DNA from: Ruminococcus sp. UBA6407 | GTDB lineage: Bacteria > Bacillota > Clostridia > Oscillospirales > Ruminococcaceae | DNA: 64,000 nt | Reading direction: 5' to 3' | Assembly (NCBI GenBank): GCA_002438605.1 | Contig: DJPR01000011.1 | Span: 96,201-160,200, forward strand | In this document: in pieces, positions 26,748-36,308 of the stretch | How positions within the stretch are numbered: the stretch's first letter is position 1 | How the letters are laid out: every line of letters begins with the position of its first letter | Program-made: the position numbers and the translations under genes | The notes under the pieces: model-generated | Database searches by the model: none | What the model saw: the letters and a program-made list of their open reading frames with translations, nothing else | What the model was told of the DNA's origin: nothing

Positions 26748-27815
26748 ATGAACAGATTTGCCAAGCTTTTTGAATTGCTGTCAGATGATATTGATTGTGC
26801 TTTAATTACATCTGATATAAATCGCCGTTATTTTACGGGAATGAAGTCTTCAGCAGGAATTATTGCCGCATTCAGAGAAAAATCATATCTTATTATAGAT
26901 TTCCGTTATATTGAAAAAGCGAGAAAAACAGTTACATCAGCTGAAGTTATTGAACAGAAAGACCTGATATCTCAGCTCAAAAGTCTGCTTACAAAGCATC
27001 ATGCAAAGAATATTGTTATTGAATCTGAAAATATGACAGTAAAGGAACTTTCCATATACAGAACGAAATTAAATGAATTCAACATTTGTGATGACAACAG
27101 ATTGAGCAGTGCTGTAAATTCACTCAGAGCCGTAAAGGACGCTGATGAAATTGAATGTATAAAAAAAGCACAGCGTATTGCTGAAAGTGCTTTTGACGAG
27201 CTGCTTGATTTTATCAAGGTCGGTGTAACTGAACGTGAAATTGCCTTAAAACTTGATTTTCTTATGCTGAGTAAGGGTGCGGAAGCACTTTCTTTTGATA
27301 CAATTGCATTGGCTGGAAAAAACACTTCTATGCCTCATGGTGTGCCGTCTGATAAAAAGGTGGAGGACGGAGAGTTTGTTCTTCTTGATTTTGGTGCTGT
27401 ATATAATGGATATCATAGTGATATGACGAGAACAATATGTGTGGGCAGACCGAGTGAAGAAATGACAGAGATTTATAATATTGTTCTTGAGGCACAGCAG
27501 GCAGCATTGGACGCTGCAAAGGCAGGAATAACAGGAAGTCAGCTTGATTTTGCTGCAAGAAATATAATTGAAGATTATGGTTACGGTGACTGCTTCGGAC
27601 ATTCACTGGGACATGGTGTTGGCATGGAAATTCATGAATTTCCAAACGCATCTCCTAAGAGCACAGCAGTTTTAAAGCCAAACGAAATTATTACAATTGA
27701 GCCGGGAATATATATTCCTGAAAAGTTTGGAGTAAGAATTGAAGATTTTGTCATTTTAACTGAAAATTCCTGTGAAAATATGACTAAATGTGCAAAAAAT
27801 ATAATATCTTTATAA
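26748..27815 (+). CDS. Xaa-Pro aminopeptidase-like M24 metallopeptidase
   Basis: The 355-residue protein has an N-terminal creatinase-like domain (about residues 1-125) and a C-terminal pita-bread domain. The metal ligands are visible: LLDFGAVYNGYHSDMTRT (two Asp), GHSLGHGVGMEIHEFP (His), TIEPGIYIPEKFG (Glu) and GVRIEDFV (Glu). It corresponds in place and length to Bacillus YqhT, directly upstream of efp. The function is release of N-terminal residues before proline; the true substrate is unknown. Confidence 0.92.
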   Translation: MNRFAKLFELLSDDIDCALITSDINRRYFTGMKSSAGIIAAFREKSYLIIDFRYIEKARKTVTSAEVIEQKDLISQLKSLLTKHHAKNIVIESENMTVKELSIYRTKLNEFNICDDNRLSSAVNSLRAVKDADEIECIKKAQRIAESAFDELLDFIKVGVTEREIALKLDFLMLSKGAEALSFDTIALAGKNTSMPHGVPSDKKVEDGEFVLLDFGAVYNGYHSDMTRTICVGRPSEEMTEIYNIVLEAQQAALDAAKAGITGSQLDFAARNIIEDYGYGDCFGHSLGHGVGMEIHEFPNASPKSTAVLKPNEIITIEPGIYIPEKFGVRIEDFVILTENSCENMTKCAKNIISL

Positions 27816-27833
27816 TATTTTTCACTAAGGGTA

Positions 27834-27862
27834 TTGCAAAATCTGTGAAAATGTAGTAAAAT
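27834..27862 (+). promoter_or_regulatory. Candidate promoter for efp
   Basis: TTGCAA (27834-27839) and TAAAAT (27857-27862) are separated by 17 bases, upstream of the efp ribosome site. Confidence 0.6.
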
Positions 27863-27904
27863 AAATGTATGTACTATTAATGTAGAATTTACGGAGGTAA
27901 TTAT

Positions 27905-28462
27905 ATGATTTCAGCAGGAGATTTCAGAAACGGCGTTACATTTGAAATGGATGGAAACGTTGTTCAGATAATCGAATTTCAGCACGTAAAACCAGGTAAG
28001 GGTGCTGCTTTTGTTAGAACTAAGTTTAAAAATGTTATTACAGGTGCTGTTGTTGAGCGTTCCTTCAACCCAACTGAAAAGTTCCCGACAGCTTTTGTTG
28101 AAAGAAAGGACATGCAGTACAGCTACAATGACGGCGACCTTTACTACTTTATGGATATGGAAACTTATGAGCAGATTCCGATTAATGCTTCAGTTCTTGG
28201 CGATAACTTTAAGTTCGTTAAGGAAGAAATGGAATGTAAGGTTCTTTCATACAAGGGCAATGTGTTTGGTGTTGAACCTCCTTTCTTTGTTGAACTTGAA
28301 GTAACTGAAACAGATCCCGGCTTCAAGGGTGATACAGCTACTAATGCTACAAAGCCTGCTATTGTTGAAACAGGTGCAGAGGTTAAGGTTCCACTCTTTA
28401 TCGAACAGGGTGATAAGATTAAGATTGACACAAGAACAGGCGAATATATGGAAAGAGCATAA
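27905..28462 (+). CDS. efp: Elongation factor P
   Basis: Rescues ribosomes stalled on polyproline stretches. The 185-residue protein has the three-barrel layout: an N-terminal KOW-like domain with the tip [17 protein letters not shown], the central OB domain, and the C-terminal [17 protein letters not shown]. The lysine in the PGKG loop (about residue 32) is the site usually modified or used unmodified in Firmicutes. GGAGG lies before the ATG. Confidence 0.97.
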   Translation: MISAGDFRNGVTFEMDGNVVQIIEFQHVKPGKGAAFVRTKFKNVITGAVVERSFNPTEKFPTAFVERKDMQYSYNDGDLYYFMDMETYEQIPINASVLGDNFKFVKEEMECKVLSYKGNVFGVEPPFFVELEVTETDPGFKGDTATNATKPAIVETGAEVKVPLFIEQGDKIKIDTRTGEYMERA

Positions 28463-28505
28463 GCTTTTCATATAAATTTATTTGATTTGAAAGGGGGAGC
28501 TGTTT

Positions 28506-28973
28506 ATGAAGCTTACCGAAAAAATGTCATATTTGCAGGGACTCATCGACGGCCTTGATGTTGACAATTCCACTAAGGAGGGCAAAGCACTTCTTCAGAT
28601 GGCTGATGTTATGAACGAAATGGTTATGTATGTTGAGGACCTTCAGTCACAGGTTGATGAGCTTACAGAACTTTGCGACATTCTTGATGAGGATCTTGGT
28701 TCAGTAGAAGAAGACTTTTATGATTATGACGACTGCGATTGCGATGATGATTGTGATTGCTGCTGCGAAGATGATGACGAAGATGATTATGAGTTTGACG
28801 AGGATGAGGAGCTTTATGAAGTGACTTGCCCTACTTGCGGTGATACAATTCTTCTTGATGAGAGCATTATTGAAGAGGGTTCGATGAATTGTCCTAACTG
28901 CAATGAACTTCTTGAGTTTGACGATGAAAGTCTTACAATTGAAGACTTTGAAGATATGACAAATGAGGACTAA
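28506..28973 (+). CDS. CD1247-type acidic zinc-ribbon protein
   Basis: The 155-residue protein begins with a helical domain (MKLTEKMSYLQGLIDGLDVD...) that I recognise from clostridial proteins named after C. difficile CD1247. A very acidic linker rich in Asp and Cys follows (about residues 75-102), then a zinc ribbon (CPTCGDTILLDE...CPNCNELLEF). Members often sit near efp in Clostridia. Function unknown. A GGGGGAG site precedes the ATG and a terminator follows. Confidence 0.8.
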   Translation: MKLTEKMSYLQGLIDGLDVDNSTKEGKALLQMADVMNEMVMYVEDLQSQVDELTELCDILDEDLGSVEEDFYDYDDCDCDDDCDCCCEDDDEDDYEFDEDEELYEVTCPTCGDTILLDESIIEEGSMNCPNCNELLEFDDESLTIEDFEDMTNED

Positions 28974-28986
28974 TTTAGAATTATTT

Positions 28987-29017
28987 ATCAGGGTGCTTTC
29001 AAGTACCCTGATTTTCT
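28987..29017 (+). terminator. Terminator after the CD1247-like gene
   Basis: ATCAGGGT (28987-28994) pairs with ACCCTGAT (29005-29012), followed by TTTCTTT. Confidence 0.85.
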
Positions 29018-29037
29018 TTAAAAAGGTAGGTTAATAA

Positions 29038-31302
29038 ATGGATATTAATAAGACACTTGCACAGGAATTTGGTCTAAGACAGGAACAGGTTGATAATACA
29101 GTCGCACTTATTGATGATGATAAAACAATTCCTTTTATTGCTCGATACAGAAAGGAACTTACGGGTTCTCTCGATGATCAGATTCTTCGTGAACTTTATG
29201 ACAGACTAACATATTTAAGAAATCTTGAAAAACGCAAGGATGAGGTTCGCAGCTCTATAACTGAACAGGAGAAAATGACGCCTGAAATTGAAGCAGCTAT
29301 TGGTAATGCAAAAACTCTTGTTGAAGTCGAGGATATTTATCGTCCATTCAAACCGAAAAGACGTACAAGAGCAAGTATTGCAAGGGAAAATGGTCTTGAA
29401 CCATTGGCAGAATATATTATGCAGCAGGATAAATCTTCTGCACCCGAACCTGAAAGTGAAAAATATATAAATCCTGAAAGGAATGTTCCTGATTCTCAGA
29501 CAGCCCTGCAAGGTGCAATGGATATTATCGCAGAGGATATTTCAGATGATGCTGATATAAGAAAAAAGCTGCGTGAAGCTGTATTCAGAAATGGTACTAT
29601 TGATTCAAAGGCGGCAGATGAGGAAGCTGAAAGCGTTTATACAAATTATTATGATTATTCCGAGGCAGTAAATAAAATTGTTCATCACAGAATACTTGCA
29701 CTTGACAGAGGAGAAAAGGAAGGCTTCCTTAAAGTAAGTGTTAATCTTGACGAAACAAGCGGCACAGGATTTATTATACACAAATATATAACCTGCGACA
29801 GTCCTTGTGCAGAATATATAAGAGAAGCGGCTGTTGATAGCTATAAGCGTCTTATTTTTCCGTCAATAGAGCGTGAAATCCGTTCCGAACTGACTGCAAA
29901 CGCTGCTGAACAGGCAATAAAGGTATTTGCACAAAACCTTAGACAGCTTTTGCTCCAGCCGCCGCTGAAAAACAGTGTTATTCTCGGACTTGACCCTGCA
30001 TACAGAACAGGCTGTAAAATTGCTGTTGTTGACTCTACAGGAAAGGTGCTTGATACAACTGTTATCTATCCTACACCGCCTCAAAATAAGATTGAGGAAG
30101 CTAAAAAAATAATCCATGCACTTATAAAAAAGCATGGAGTTACAACCATTTCAATCGGCAACGGTACTGCATCACGAGAGAGTGAGGCATTTGTTGCGGA
30201 GCTTTTAAAGGAAATTCCTGAAAAGGTGAGTTACATTGTGGTAAGTGAGGCAGGAGCGTCTGTTTATTCCGCATCAAAGCTGGCGGCAGAGGAATTCCCT
30301 GAATATGATGTTTCATTAAGAAGTGCAGTTTCAATTGCAAGACGTTTGCAGGACCCGCTTGCCGAACTTGTAAAGATTGACCCAAAGGCTATCGGTGTGG
30401 GGCAGTATCAGCATGATATGCCGCCTGCAAGAATGAATGAAGCACTTTCAGGTGTAGTAGAGGACTGTGTTAACTCTGTTGGCGTAGACCTTAATACAGC
30501 GTCACATTCACTCCTTTCTTATGTTTCAGGAATTAATAATACTGTTGCAAAAAATATTGTAACATATAGAGAGGAAAACGGCAGATTTACTGACAGAAAG
30601 CAGCTTTTAAAGGTTTCAAAGCTTGGTAAAAAAGCATTTGAACAGTGCGCAGGATTTTTGAGAGTTCGTGACGGTGCCAATCCTCTTGATAATACAGCAG
30701 TTCACCCTGAAAGCTATGCGGCGGCAGCAGGTTTGTTGAAGGAATGCGGTTTTACAATTGCCGATGTATCAAGCGGAGGTGCAAATGGAATTCTGTCAAA
30801 GGCTGATGAAATAGGATTTGAAAAAATCAGTCATACTCTTGAAATAGGTATACCTACGCTTGAGGATATTGCAGAGGAGCTTCAAAAGCCAGGTCGTGAC
30901 CTTCGTGACGAACTCCCTCCTCCGATTTTAAGAAGCGGTGACATAATGGAAATCAAGGACTTAAAGCCAGGTATGGAATTTATGGGTACTGTAAGAAATG
31001 TTATAGACTTTGGAGCTTTTGTTGATATTGGAGTTCATGAAGATGGTCTTGTTCATATTTCTCAGATAACAAATAAATTTATAAAGCATCCTCTTGATGC
31101 AATTAAGGTCGGTGAAATTGTAAAAGTAAGAGTGCTTGATGTTGACGTTAAGCGTAAGAGAATATCACTTACAATGCGTCTTGACGAAGAAAATCCTACG
31201 GAAAAACCGATAAAACCTGTTCGCAAAAATAAGCCTAAACAGGAGAAAAAGGATATCATGACTAATTTCAGAAATTCAAGTTTCAGAATTAAAGGTAAAT
31301 AA
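29038..31302 (+). CDS. tex: Tex-like RNA-binding transcriptional accessory protein
   Basis: The 754-residue protein has the Tex layout: N-terminal helical region (FIARYRKELTGSLDDQILRELYDRL), YqgF/RNase H-like fold (ILGLDPAYRTGCKIAVVD), helix-hairpin-helix part (DLNTASHSLLSYVSGINNTVAKNIV), and a C-terminal S1 domain (GMEFMGTVRNVIDFGAFVDIGVHEDGLVHISQ). Tex acts in transcription and RNA processing; its exact task is not settled. It has its own ribosome site (AAAGGTAGG) and ends against pnp on the other strand. Confidence 0.95.
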   Translation: MDINKTLAQEFGLRQEQVDNTVALIDDDKTIPFIARYRKELTGSLDDQILRELYDRLTYLRNLEKRKDEVRSSITEQEKMTPEIEAAIGNAKTLVEVEDIYRPFKPKRRTRASIARENGLEPLAEYIMQQDKSSAPEPESEKYINPERNVPDSQTALQGAMDIIAEDISDDADIRKKLREAVFRNGTIDSKAADEEAESVYTNYYDYSEAVNKIVHHRILALDRGEKEGFLKVSVNLDETSGTGFIIHKYITCDSPCAEYIREAAVDSYKRLIFPSIEREIRSELTANAAEQAIKVFAQNLRQLLLQPPLKNSVILGLDPAYRTGCKIAVVDSTGKVLDTTVIYPTPPQNKIEEAKKIIHALIKKHGVTTISIGNGTASRESEAFVAELLKEIPEKVSYIVVSEAGASVYSASKLAAEEFPEYDVSLRSAVSIARRLQDPLAELVKIDPKAIGVGQYQHDMPPARMNEALSGVVEDCVNSVGVDLNTASHSLLSYVSGINNTVAKNIVTYREENGRFTDRKQLLKVSKLGKKAFEQCAGFLRVRDGANPLDNTAVHPESYAAAAGLLKECGFTIADVSSGGANGILSKADEIGFEKISHTLEIGIPTLEDIAEELQKPGRDLRDELPPPILRSGDIMEIKDLKPGMEFMGTVRNVIDFGAFVDIGVHEDGLVHISQITNKFIKHPLDAIKVGEIVKVRVLDVDVKRKRISLTMRLDEENPTEKPIKPVRKNKPKQEKKDIMTNFRNSSFRIKGK

Positions 31303-31308
31303 AAAAAT

Positions 31309-31339
31309 GTCAGGGCGGTTTATAACCGCCCTGATTTAT
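31309..31339. terminator. Bidirectional terminator between tex and pnp
   Basis: TCAGGGCGGTT (31310-31320) pairs perfectly with AACCGCCCTGA (31324-31334). A A-run lies to the left and a T-rich stretch to the right, so it can serve tex on the plus strand and pnp on the minus strand. Confidence 0.92.
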
Positions 31340-33453
31340 TATGCATTATTTTTTTTAGCTTCAATGTCAGCAAGGGCATCTTTTCTTGAAAGATTAATTC
31401 TGCCCTGTTTGTCTATTTCAACAACCTTGACAACTATTTCATCGCCAATTGAAACAACGTCCTCGACATTTTCAACTCTGTTTTTATCAAGCTTTGAAAT
31501 ATGAACAAGACCGTCCTTGCCGGGAGCAATTTCAACGAAAGCACCAAAGCTCATTATTCTTACAACCTTGCCCTTGTATATAGCACCAACCTCAGGGTCA
31601 TTGGCTATAGTTTCAACAATCTGGAGAGCCTTTTTGGCTTTTTCGCCGTCAATACCACTGATAAATACATTTCCGTCATCGCTTATATCAATTTTAACTT
31701 CACAGTCAGCAGAGATTTTCTGAATAACCTTTCCGCCCTGTCCGATTACTTCTCTGATTTTATCAACAGGAATTTTTGTCTGGAGCATTTTCGGAGCATA
31801 CTGATTTACAGTTTCTCTTGATTCAGGGATTGCCTTAAGCATAACCTCATCAAGAATATAATTTCTTGCCTTGTGAGTCTTTTCAAAAGCCTCTTTGATT
31901 ATATCCATTGTAAGACCGTCAACTTTAATGTCAACCTGAATAGCAGTGATACCTTTCTTTGTACCGCCAACCTTGAAGTCCATATCGCCGTAGAAATCCT
32001 CAAGACCCTGAATGTCAACCATAGTCATCCAGCTGCCGTCCTCTTTTGTAATAAGACCGCATGAAATACCTGCAACAGGAGCTTTGATAGGTACGCCTGC
32101 ATCCATAAGTGCAAGAGTAGAACCACAGATTGAGCCCTGTGATGTTGAACCGTTTGATGAAAGAACCTCAGAAACAAGTCTGATAGCATAAGGAAATTCT
32201 TCAACAGGCGGAATAACAGGCTCTAAAGCTCTTTCTGCCAAAGCACCATGACCTATTTCACGACGTCCCGGACCCCTGCTTGGCTTTGTTTCACCAACTG
32301 AATATGACGGGAAATTGTAATGATGCATATATCTCTTTGAGTCTTCTTCATCAAGACCGTCAATTCTCTGAGCTTCACTTACAGGACCGAGAGTAGCAAC
32401 AGTAAGAACCTGTGTCTGACCTCTTGTGAAAAGGCCTGAACCGTGAACTCGTGGAAGAAGGCCTACTTCAGCAGCAAGAGGACGTATTTCATCAATACCT
32501 CTGCCGTCAACACGCTTGCCATCGTAAAGCCAGTTTCTTACAATTTTTTTCTGAAGCTTGTACATTACTTCACCAATAATGTCTGTAAGCTCAGGATATT
32601 TTTCTGAAAGTGTTTCAAGAACCTCATCGGTAATTGGCTGCATTCTTGCGTCACGAACGTTTTTATCGTCTGTATCGAGAGCAACCTTAACCTTTTCACC
32701 AACAAGTGCTTCAACATCATCCATGATTTCATGGCTGATTTCCATTGACTGAAATTCAAACTTAGGTTTGCCGATTTCAGCTTTGATATCATTAATAAAT
32801 GAAACCATTTTCTTGATTTCCTCATGTCCCTTTGCAATAGCTTCAAGCATGAGTTCATCAGAAATTTCGTCAGCACCTGCTTCAATCATAACGATTTTTT
32901 CAGCAGAACCGGCAACAGTAAGGTTAAGTTTGTTCTTTGCTCTTTGTTCAAGCGTAGGATTGAGAACAAGCTCACCGTCAACATAACCTACATTAATTGA
33001 TGCAACAGGGCCATTCCAAGGAATATCTGAAATAGAAAGAGCAACAGATGTAGCAATCATGCCTGCAATTTCAGGTGAATTATCAGGGTCAACGGCGAGA
33101 ACAGTCATAACAACTGAAACGTCATTTCTCATATCCTTTGGAAAGAGAGGCCGAATAGGTCTGTCAACGCAGCGTGATGTAAGGATAGCCTTTTCTGATG
33201 CCTTACCTTCTCTTTTAAGGAATGAACCCGGAATTTTGCCGACAGCATAAAGCTTTTCCTCAAAATCAACGGAAAGAGGGAAGAAGTCAACACCCTCTCT
33301 TGGCTTGGCACTTGCGGTTACGTTGCCCATAACAACAGTATCGCCATAACGTACCCAACATGAGCCGTTAGCTAAACCGCAGGTCTTACCTGTTTCAACA
33401 ACAAGCTCTCTGCCTGCATAAGTAGTTTTAAATGTTCTGTAATTTTCAAACAT
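31339..33453 (-). CDS. pnp: Polyribonucleotide nucleotidyltransferase (PNPase)
   Basis: 3'-5' phosphorolytic exoribonuclease. The 704-residue protein has two RNase PH domains (N-terminal TYAGRELVVETGKTCGLANG and the active second domain from about residue 310 with RGQTQVLTVATLG), a KH domain (IPVDKIREVIGQGGKVIQ) and a C-terminal S1 domain (GKVVRIMSFGAFVEIAPG). The start is the ATG at 33453, with GGAG upstream and the usual MFENYRTF opening; the 50 codons upstream in frame lie in the rpsO-pnp gap. It follows rpsO on the same strand, the standard order. Confidence 0.97.
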   Translation of the reverse strand: MFENYRTFKTTYAGRELVVETGKTCGLANGSCWVRYGDTVVMGNVTASAKPREGVDFFPLSVDFEEKLYAVGKIPGSFLKREGKASEKAILTSRCVDRPIRPLFPKDMRNDVSVVMTVLAVDPDNSPEIAGMIATSVALSISDIPWNGPVASINVGYVDGELVLNPTLEQRAKNKLNLTVAGSAEKIVMIEAGADEISDELMLEAIAKGHEEIKKMVSFINDIKAEIGKPKFEFQSMEISHEIMDDVEALVGEKVKVALDTDDKNVRDARMQPITDEVLETLSEKYPELTDIIGEVMYKLQKKIVRNWLYDGKRVDGRGIDEIRPLAAEVGLLPRVHGSGLFTRGQTQVLTVATLGPVSEAQRIDGLDEEDSKRYMHHYNFPSYSVGETKPSRGPGRREIGHGALAERALEPVIPPVEEFPYAIRLVSEVLSSNGSTSQGSICGSTLALMDAGVPIKAPVAGISCGLITKEDGSWMTMVDIQGLEDFYGDMDFKVGGTKKGITAIQVDIKVDGLTMDIIKEAFEKTHKARNYILDEVMLKAIPESRETVNQYAPKMLQTKIPVDKIREVIGQGGKVIQKISADCEVKIDISDDGNVFISGIDGEKAKKALQIVETIANDPEVGAIYKGKVVRIMSFGAFVEIAPGKDGLVHISKLDKNRVENVEDVVSIGDEIVVKVVEIDKQGRINLSRKDALADIEAKKNNA

Positions 33454-33604
33454 AATAATCTCCAATACTGCAAAAATGCAGCTGTCATTTTTCAGGCAAT
33501 GACACACCGAATTAAGCAGCGGCCTTAGCAATAAACTCTGACTCATAAAAAATGAACCACAGTTTAATGCTAAAAGCTCCGACTGCTTTTGATTTTTAAA
33601 CACT

Positions 33605-33640
33605 TAAAGGCAGCAGGTATTTTTCACCGACTGCCTTTAA
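33605..33640 (-). terminator. Hairpin between rpsO and pnp
   Basis: On the minus strand AAAGGCAG (33638-33631) pairs with CTGCCTTT (33613-33606), a few bases after the rpsO stop codon. The T-run is weak, so partial read-through to pnp is expected. In other bacteria this region carries a terminator and RNase III sites. The rest of the gap to pnp shows no further feature. Confidence 0.55.
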
Positions 33641-33650
33641 AAGATTGATC

Positions 33651-33917
33651 TTACTTACGGATTCCGAGCTTTTCGATTACAGCACGGTATCTGTTAACGT
33701 CCTTCTTCTTAAGGTAGTTAAGAAGGTTACGTCTGTGACCTACCATTTTGAGAAGACCACGTCTTGAGTGATGATCCTTCTTGTGAACCTTTAAATGTTC
33801 AGTAAGGTCATTAATTCTCTTTGTGAGAATAGCAATCTGAACTTCAGGAGAACCTGTATCAGTTTCATGAGTTCTGTTAGCTTCGATAACAGCAGTTTTT
33901 TCTTCTTTCAATAACAT
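33651..33917 (-). CDS. rpsO: 30S ribosomal protein S15
   Basis: An 88-residue small-subunit protein that binds 16S rRNA early in assembly. The family core [20 protein letters not shown], then [25 protein letters not shown], is intact. The start is ATG 33917 with AAGAGGTG upstream, giving [12 protein letters not shown]; the three codons upstream in frame overlap that site. Confidence 0.97.
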   Translation of the reverse strand: MLLKEEKTAVIEANRTHETDTGSPEVQIAILTKRINDLTEHLKVHKKDHHSRRGLLKMVGHRRNLLNYLKKKDVNRYRAVIEKLGIRK

Positions 33918-34002
33918 TGAAAACACCTCTTAAAATAATTCCGTAAACGTAGAAAGGGGTGATTAATCGGTACAAGCCCCAGTCCAAGTACACGGTGATA
34001 AT

Positions 34003-34031
34003 ATTATATCATATTTAAACGCATTTGTAAA
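34003..34031 (-). promoter_or_regulatory. Sigma-A promoter for rpsO-pnp
   Basis: On the minus strand TTTACA (34031-34026) is followed by 17 bases and a perfect TATAAT (34008-34003). The leader that follows has GGGG and CCCC blocks (near 33976-33980 and 33955-33959) able to pair, which could be an S15 control site; that last point is only suggestive. Confidence 0.78.
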
Positions 34032-34080
34032 TAGTAAAATCGGATTTTTTGCAATTTTTCGCAAACTTTTTAGCAATAGC

Positions 34081-34112
34081 AGGAACACCGCACAAATATT
34101 GTGCGGTGCTGA
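34081..34112. repeat. Short copy of the palindromic repeat
   Basis: CACCGCACAA (34086-34095) and TTGTGCGGTG (34099-34108) form a perfect 10-bp stem matching the inner arms of the dispersed repeat. The outer arms are decayed. It sits downstream of the M18 peptidase stop and may also help end that transcript, though no T-run is present. Confidence 0.65.
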
Positions 34113-34140
34113 TAAATTTATAGTTTATGAGAACAGGCTC

Positions 34141-35544
34141 TTAATCAGCCATAAATACAGAAAAAGCTTTATATGCCATATAAACGTCAATTTTAGATAC
34201 GATTTCATATGGAGCATGCATAGATAAAACGGGAACTCCTACGTCAATTGTATCAACATTGAGATTTGCGATATATGCAGCAACAGTGCCTCCGCCGCCC
34301 ATGTCAACCTTTCCGAGTTCGCCTGTCTGCCAGATTACGTTTTTGCTGTCAAGGAGATTTCTTACTCTGCCTACAAATTCAGCAGAAGCATCAGATGTTC
34401 CGGATTTTCCTCTTGAACCTGTAAATTTAGTAACACAAACGCCCTTGTTTATATATGCACAGTTGTTTCTTTCAAGTACATCAGGGAATGTTGGGTCAAA
34501 TGCTGAATTTACGTCTGCAGAAAGGCATTCTGAAGCAGAAAGAACAGTACGTCCCTCTGTACCAAACTCAGCGGCAAGGTCTGCAATGAAGTATTTCAGA
34601 TATGCAGAACAAAGTCCTGTATTGCCGTCACTGCCTGTTTCTTCCTTATCTGTAAGTATTGTAACTACAGTGTGCTTTGGATTTTTGCAGTCAAGGGTTG
34701 CTGAAAGAGCTGTATATGCACAAACCCTGTCATCATGACCGTAAGAGCCTATCATACTTCTGTCAAAACCAATGTCCTTTGCCTTGAAAGCAGGAACAGC
34801 TTCAAGCTCAGCAGAAATAAAGTCATCTTCAATAATTCCGTATTTTTCATTAAGAATATTTAAGATGTTAAGCTTTACAGCTTCACTTGCTTCGTCATCT
34901 TTGAATGGTCTTGAACCTACAACGATATTAAGCTCCTCACCCTTAATGCCCTGAGCAAGATTTCTTTTCATTTGTTCTGTTGCAAGGTGTGGAAGTAAAT
35001 CTGTAACGCAGAAAACAGGGTCGTTTTCATCTTCACCGATATTAACCTTAACTGATGAATTATCAGACTTAATAATAACTCCATGCAGAGAAAGAGGAAT
35101 GGCAGTCCACTGATATTTCTTTATACCGCCATAGTAATGTGTCTTAAAGAGAGCCATTTCATTGTCCTCATACAGAGGAAACTGCTTTAAATCAAGGCGA
35201 GGGGAGTCGATATGTGCAGCACAAAGCCTTACACCGCTTTCAATTGGTTCAGAACCGATAATTGCAGCAATAACAGCCTTGCCCCTGTTGATTCTGTATA
35301 TTTTATCTCCTGCGGAAAGCTTCATGCCGATTGTATATTCCTTAAAGCCCTTTTGCTTCAGAAGTTCTACTGATTGTTCAACAGCTTCACGTTCAGTTTT
35401 AGCAGCGTTAAGGAATGACTTATAGCTTTCTGAAAACTCGTCACAGCTTTTAAGTTCTGCGTCATTCATACGGAAAATGCCATTCTTTTTTTTGGAAAAA
35501 AGCTTTTCTTTAAGCTCTTTTGATACACTATTCTTTTCTGACAT
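34141..35544 (-). CDS. M18-family aminopeptidase
   Basis: Zinc aminopeptidase of the aspartyl aminopeptidase/ApeB family that trims acidic or other N-terminal residues. The 467-residue protein shows AAHIDSPRLDLKQFP, GSYGHDDRVCAYTALSA, TDKEETGSDGNTG, SGTSDASAEFVG and VPVLSMHAPYEIVSKIDVY, which carry the metal ligands and catalytic Glu. Start ATG 35544 with GGAG upstream is preferred over one five codons earlier. It stands alone, with repeats on both sides. A cytoplasmic role in peptide turnover is inferred. Confidence 0.92.
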   Translation of the reverse strand: MSEKNSVSKELKEKLFSKKKNGIFRMNDAELKSCDEFSESYKSFLNAAKTEREAVEQSVELLKQKGFKEYTIGMKLSAGDKIYRINRGKAVIAAIIGSEPIESGVRLCAAHIDSPRLDLKQFPLYEDNEMALFKTHYYGGIKKYQWTAIPLSLHGVIIKSDNSSVKVNIGEDENDPVFCVTDLLPHLATEQMKRNLAQGIKGEELNIVVGSRPFKDDEASEAVKLNILNILNEKYGIIEDDFISAELEAVPAFKAKDIGFDRSMIGSYGHDDRVCAYTALSATLDCKNPKHTVVTILTDKEETGSDGNTGLCSAYLKYFIADLAAEFGTEGRTVLSASECLSADVNSAFDPTFPDVLERNNCAYINKGVCVTKFTGSRGKSGTSDASAEFVGRVRNLLDSKNVIWQTGELGKVDMGGGGTVAAYIANLNVDTIDVGVPVLSMHAPYEIVSKIDVYMAYKAFSVFMAD

Positions 35545-35584
35545 AATACAATACTCCAATCTGCTGTAAAAACAGCGTTAATTT

Positions 35585-35622
35585 ATGGCAACACTGCAAA
35601 AAATTTATGCTGTGCTGCCTTA
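35585..35622. repeat. Copy of the palindromic repeat
   Basis: GGCAACACTGCA on the left and TGCTGTGCTGCC on the right flank an AT-rich centre. It lies between coaE and the M18 peptidase gene. Confidence 0.65.
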
Positions 35623-35636
35623 TTCAAACAAAGCTC

Positions 35637-36308
35637 CTATTCCGAACAGGATTGTAAAAAATCGAGAGAAATCTGGTCTTTATTTTTATTATAGTAATAA
35701 TCCTTTATTTTATCCGAAACTTCTTTAGAAACGGCATAAACATTTTGAAGGTTTTTGTTGTTTTTAATGATAAAATCTGAATTTTCAATAAAGAACTGTT
35801 CGCTAAGCTGTGCATTCATACGTTTTAAAGCCTGTTCTGCACTTAAACCGTCACGCTTCATTATACGCTCCTGACGTATATCATTATGAGCAATAACGGA
35901 AATAATCAACTCACAAAAATCATCAGCACGACTTTCAAAAAGCGTTGGGGCATCTAAAAGAATGAGAAGTTCACCTTTTTCATAATGTCTGTCAATCTGT
36001 TTAAGAATTTCAGCAGTGATATACGGATATGTAACAGTATTCAGCATTTCAAGTTTTTGCTTATCGGAAAAAACGATTGCGGCAAGAGCCTTTCGGTCAA
36101 GCTCGCCTTGTTCGGTTATGATGTTATTTCCGAAAACATCTGCGATTTCAGAAAGGCATTTACTGCCTTTTTCAACAACAAGTCTTGCTATTTTGTCAGC
36201 ATCAATAACAGCAAAGCCGTTTTCGGCAAATGTTTTTGAAACAGTGCTTTTTCCTGCACCCGTCTGACCTGTCAGCCCAACAACCATAACGCCGTCTAAA
36301 CTATTCAT
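35637..36308 (-). CDS. coaE: Dephospho-CoA kinase
   Basis: Last step of coenzyme A synthesis. The 223-residue protein has the P-loop VGLTGQTGAGKSTVSK, the DADKIARLVVEKG motif, and the lid segment RQERIMKRDGLSAEQALKRM. The ATG at 36308 has GAGGTG seven bases upstream, so I keep the MNSLDG opening. It overlaps the end of the tsaC-like gene by four bases (ATGA), which indicates coupled translation. Confidence 0.94.
   Translation of the reverse strand: MNSLDGVMVVGLTGQTGAGKSTVSKTFAENGFAVIDADKIARLVVEKGSKCLSEIADVFGNNIITEQGELDRKALAAIVFSDKQKLEMLNTVTYPYITAEILKQIDRHYEKGELLILLDAPTLFESRADDFCELIISVIAHNDIRQERIMKRDGLSAEQALKRMNAQLSEQFFIENSDFIIKNNKNLQNVYAVSKEVSDKIKDYYYNKNKDQISLDFLQSCSE

Noticed and set aside
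31307..33250. Several plus-strand frames opposite pnp
   Set aside because: They are shadows of the pnp coding sequence, with no ribosome sites.
33454..33603. In-frame extension of pnp by 50 codons
   Set aside because: The usual PNPase start MFENYRTF has its own GGAG site, and the extension lies in the processed rpsO-pnp gap.
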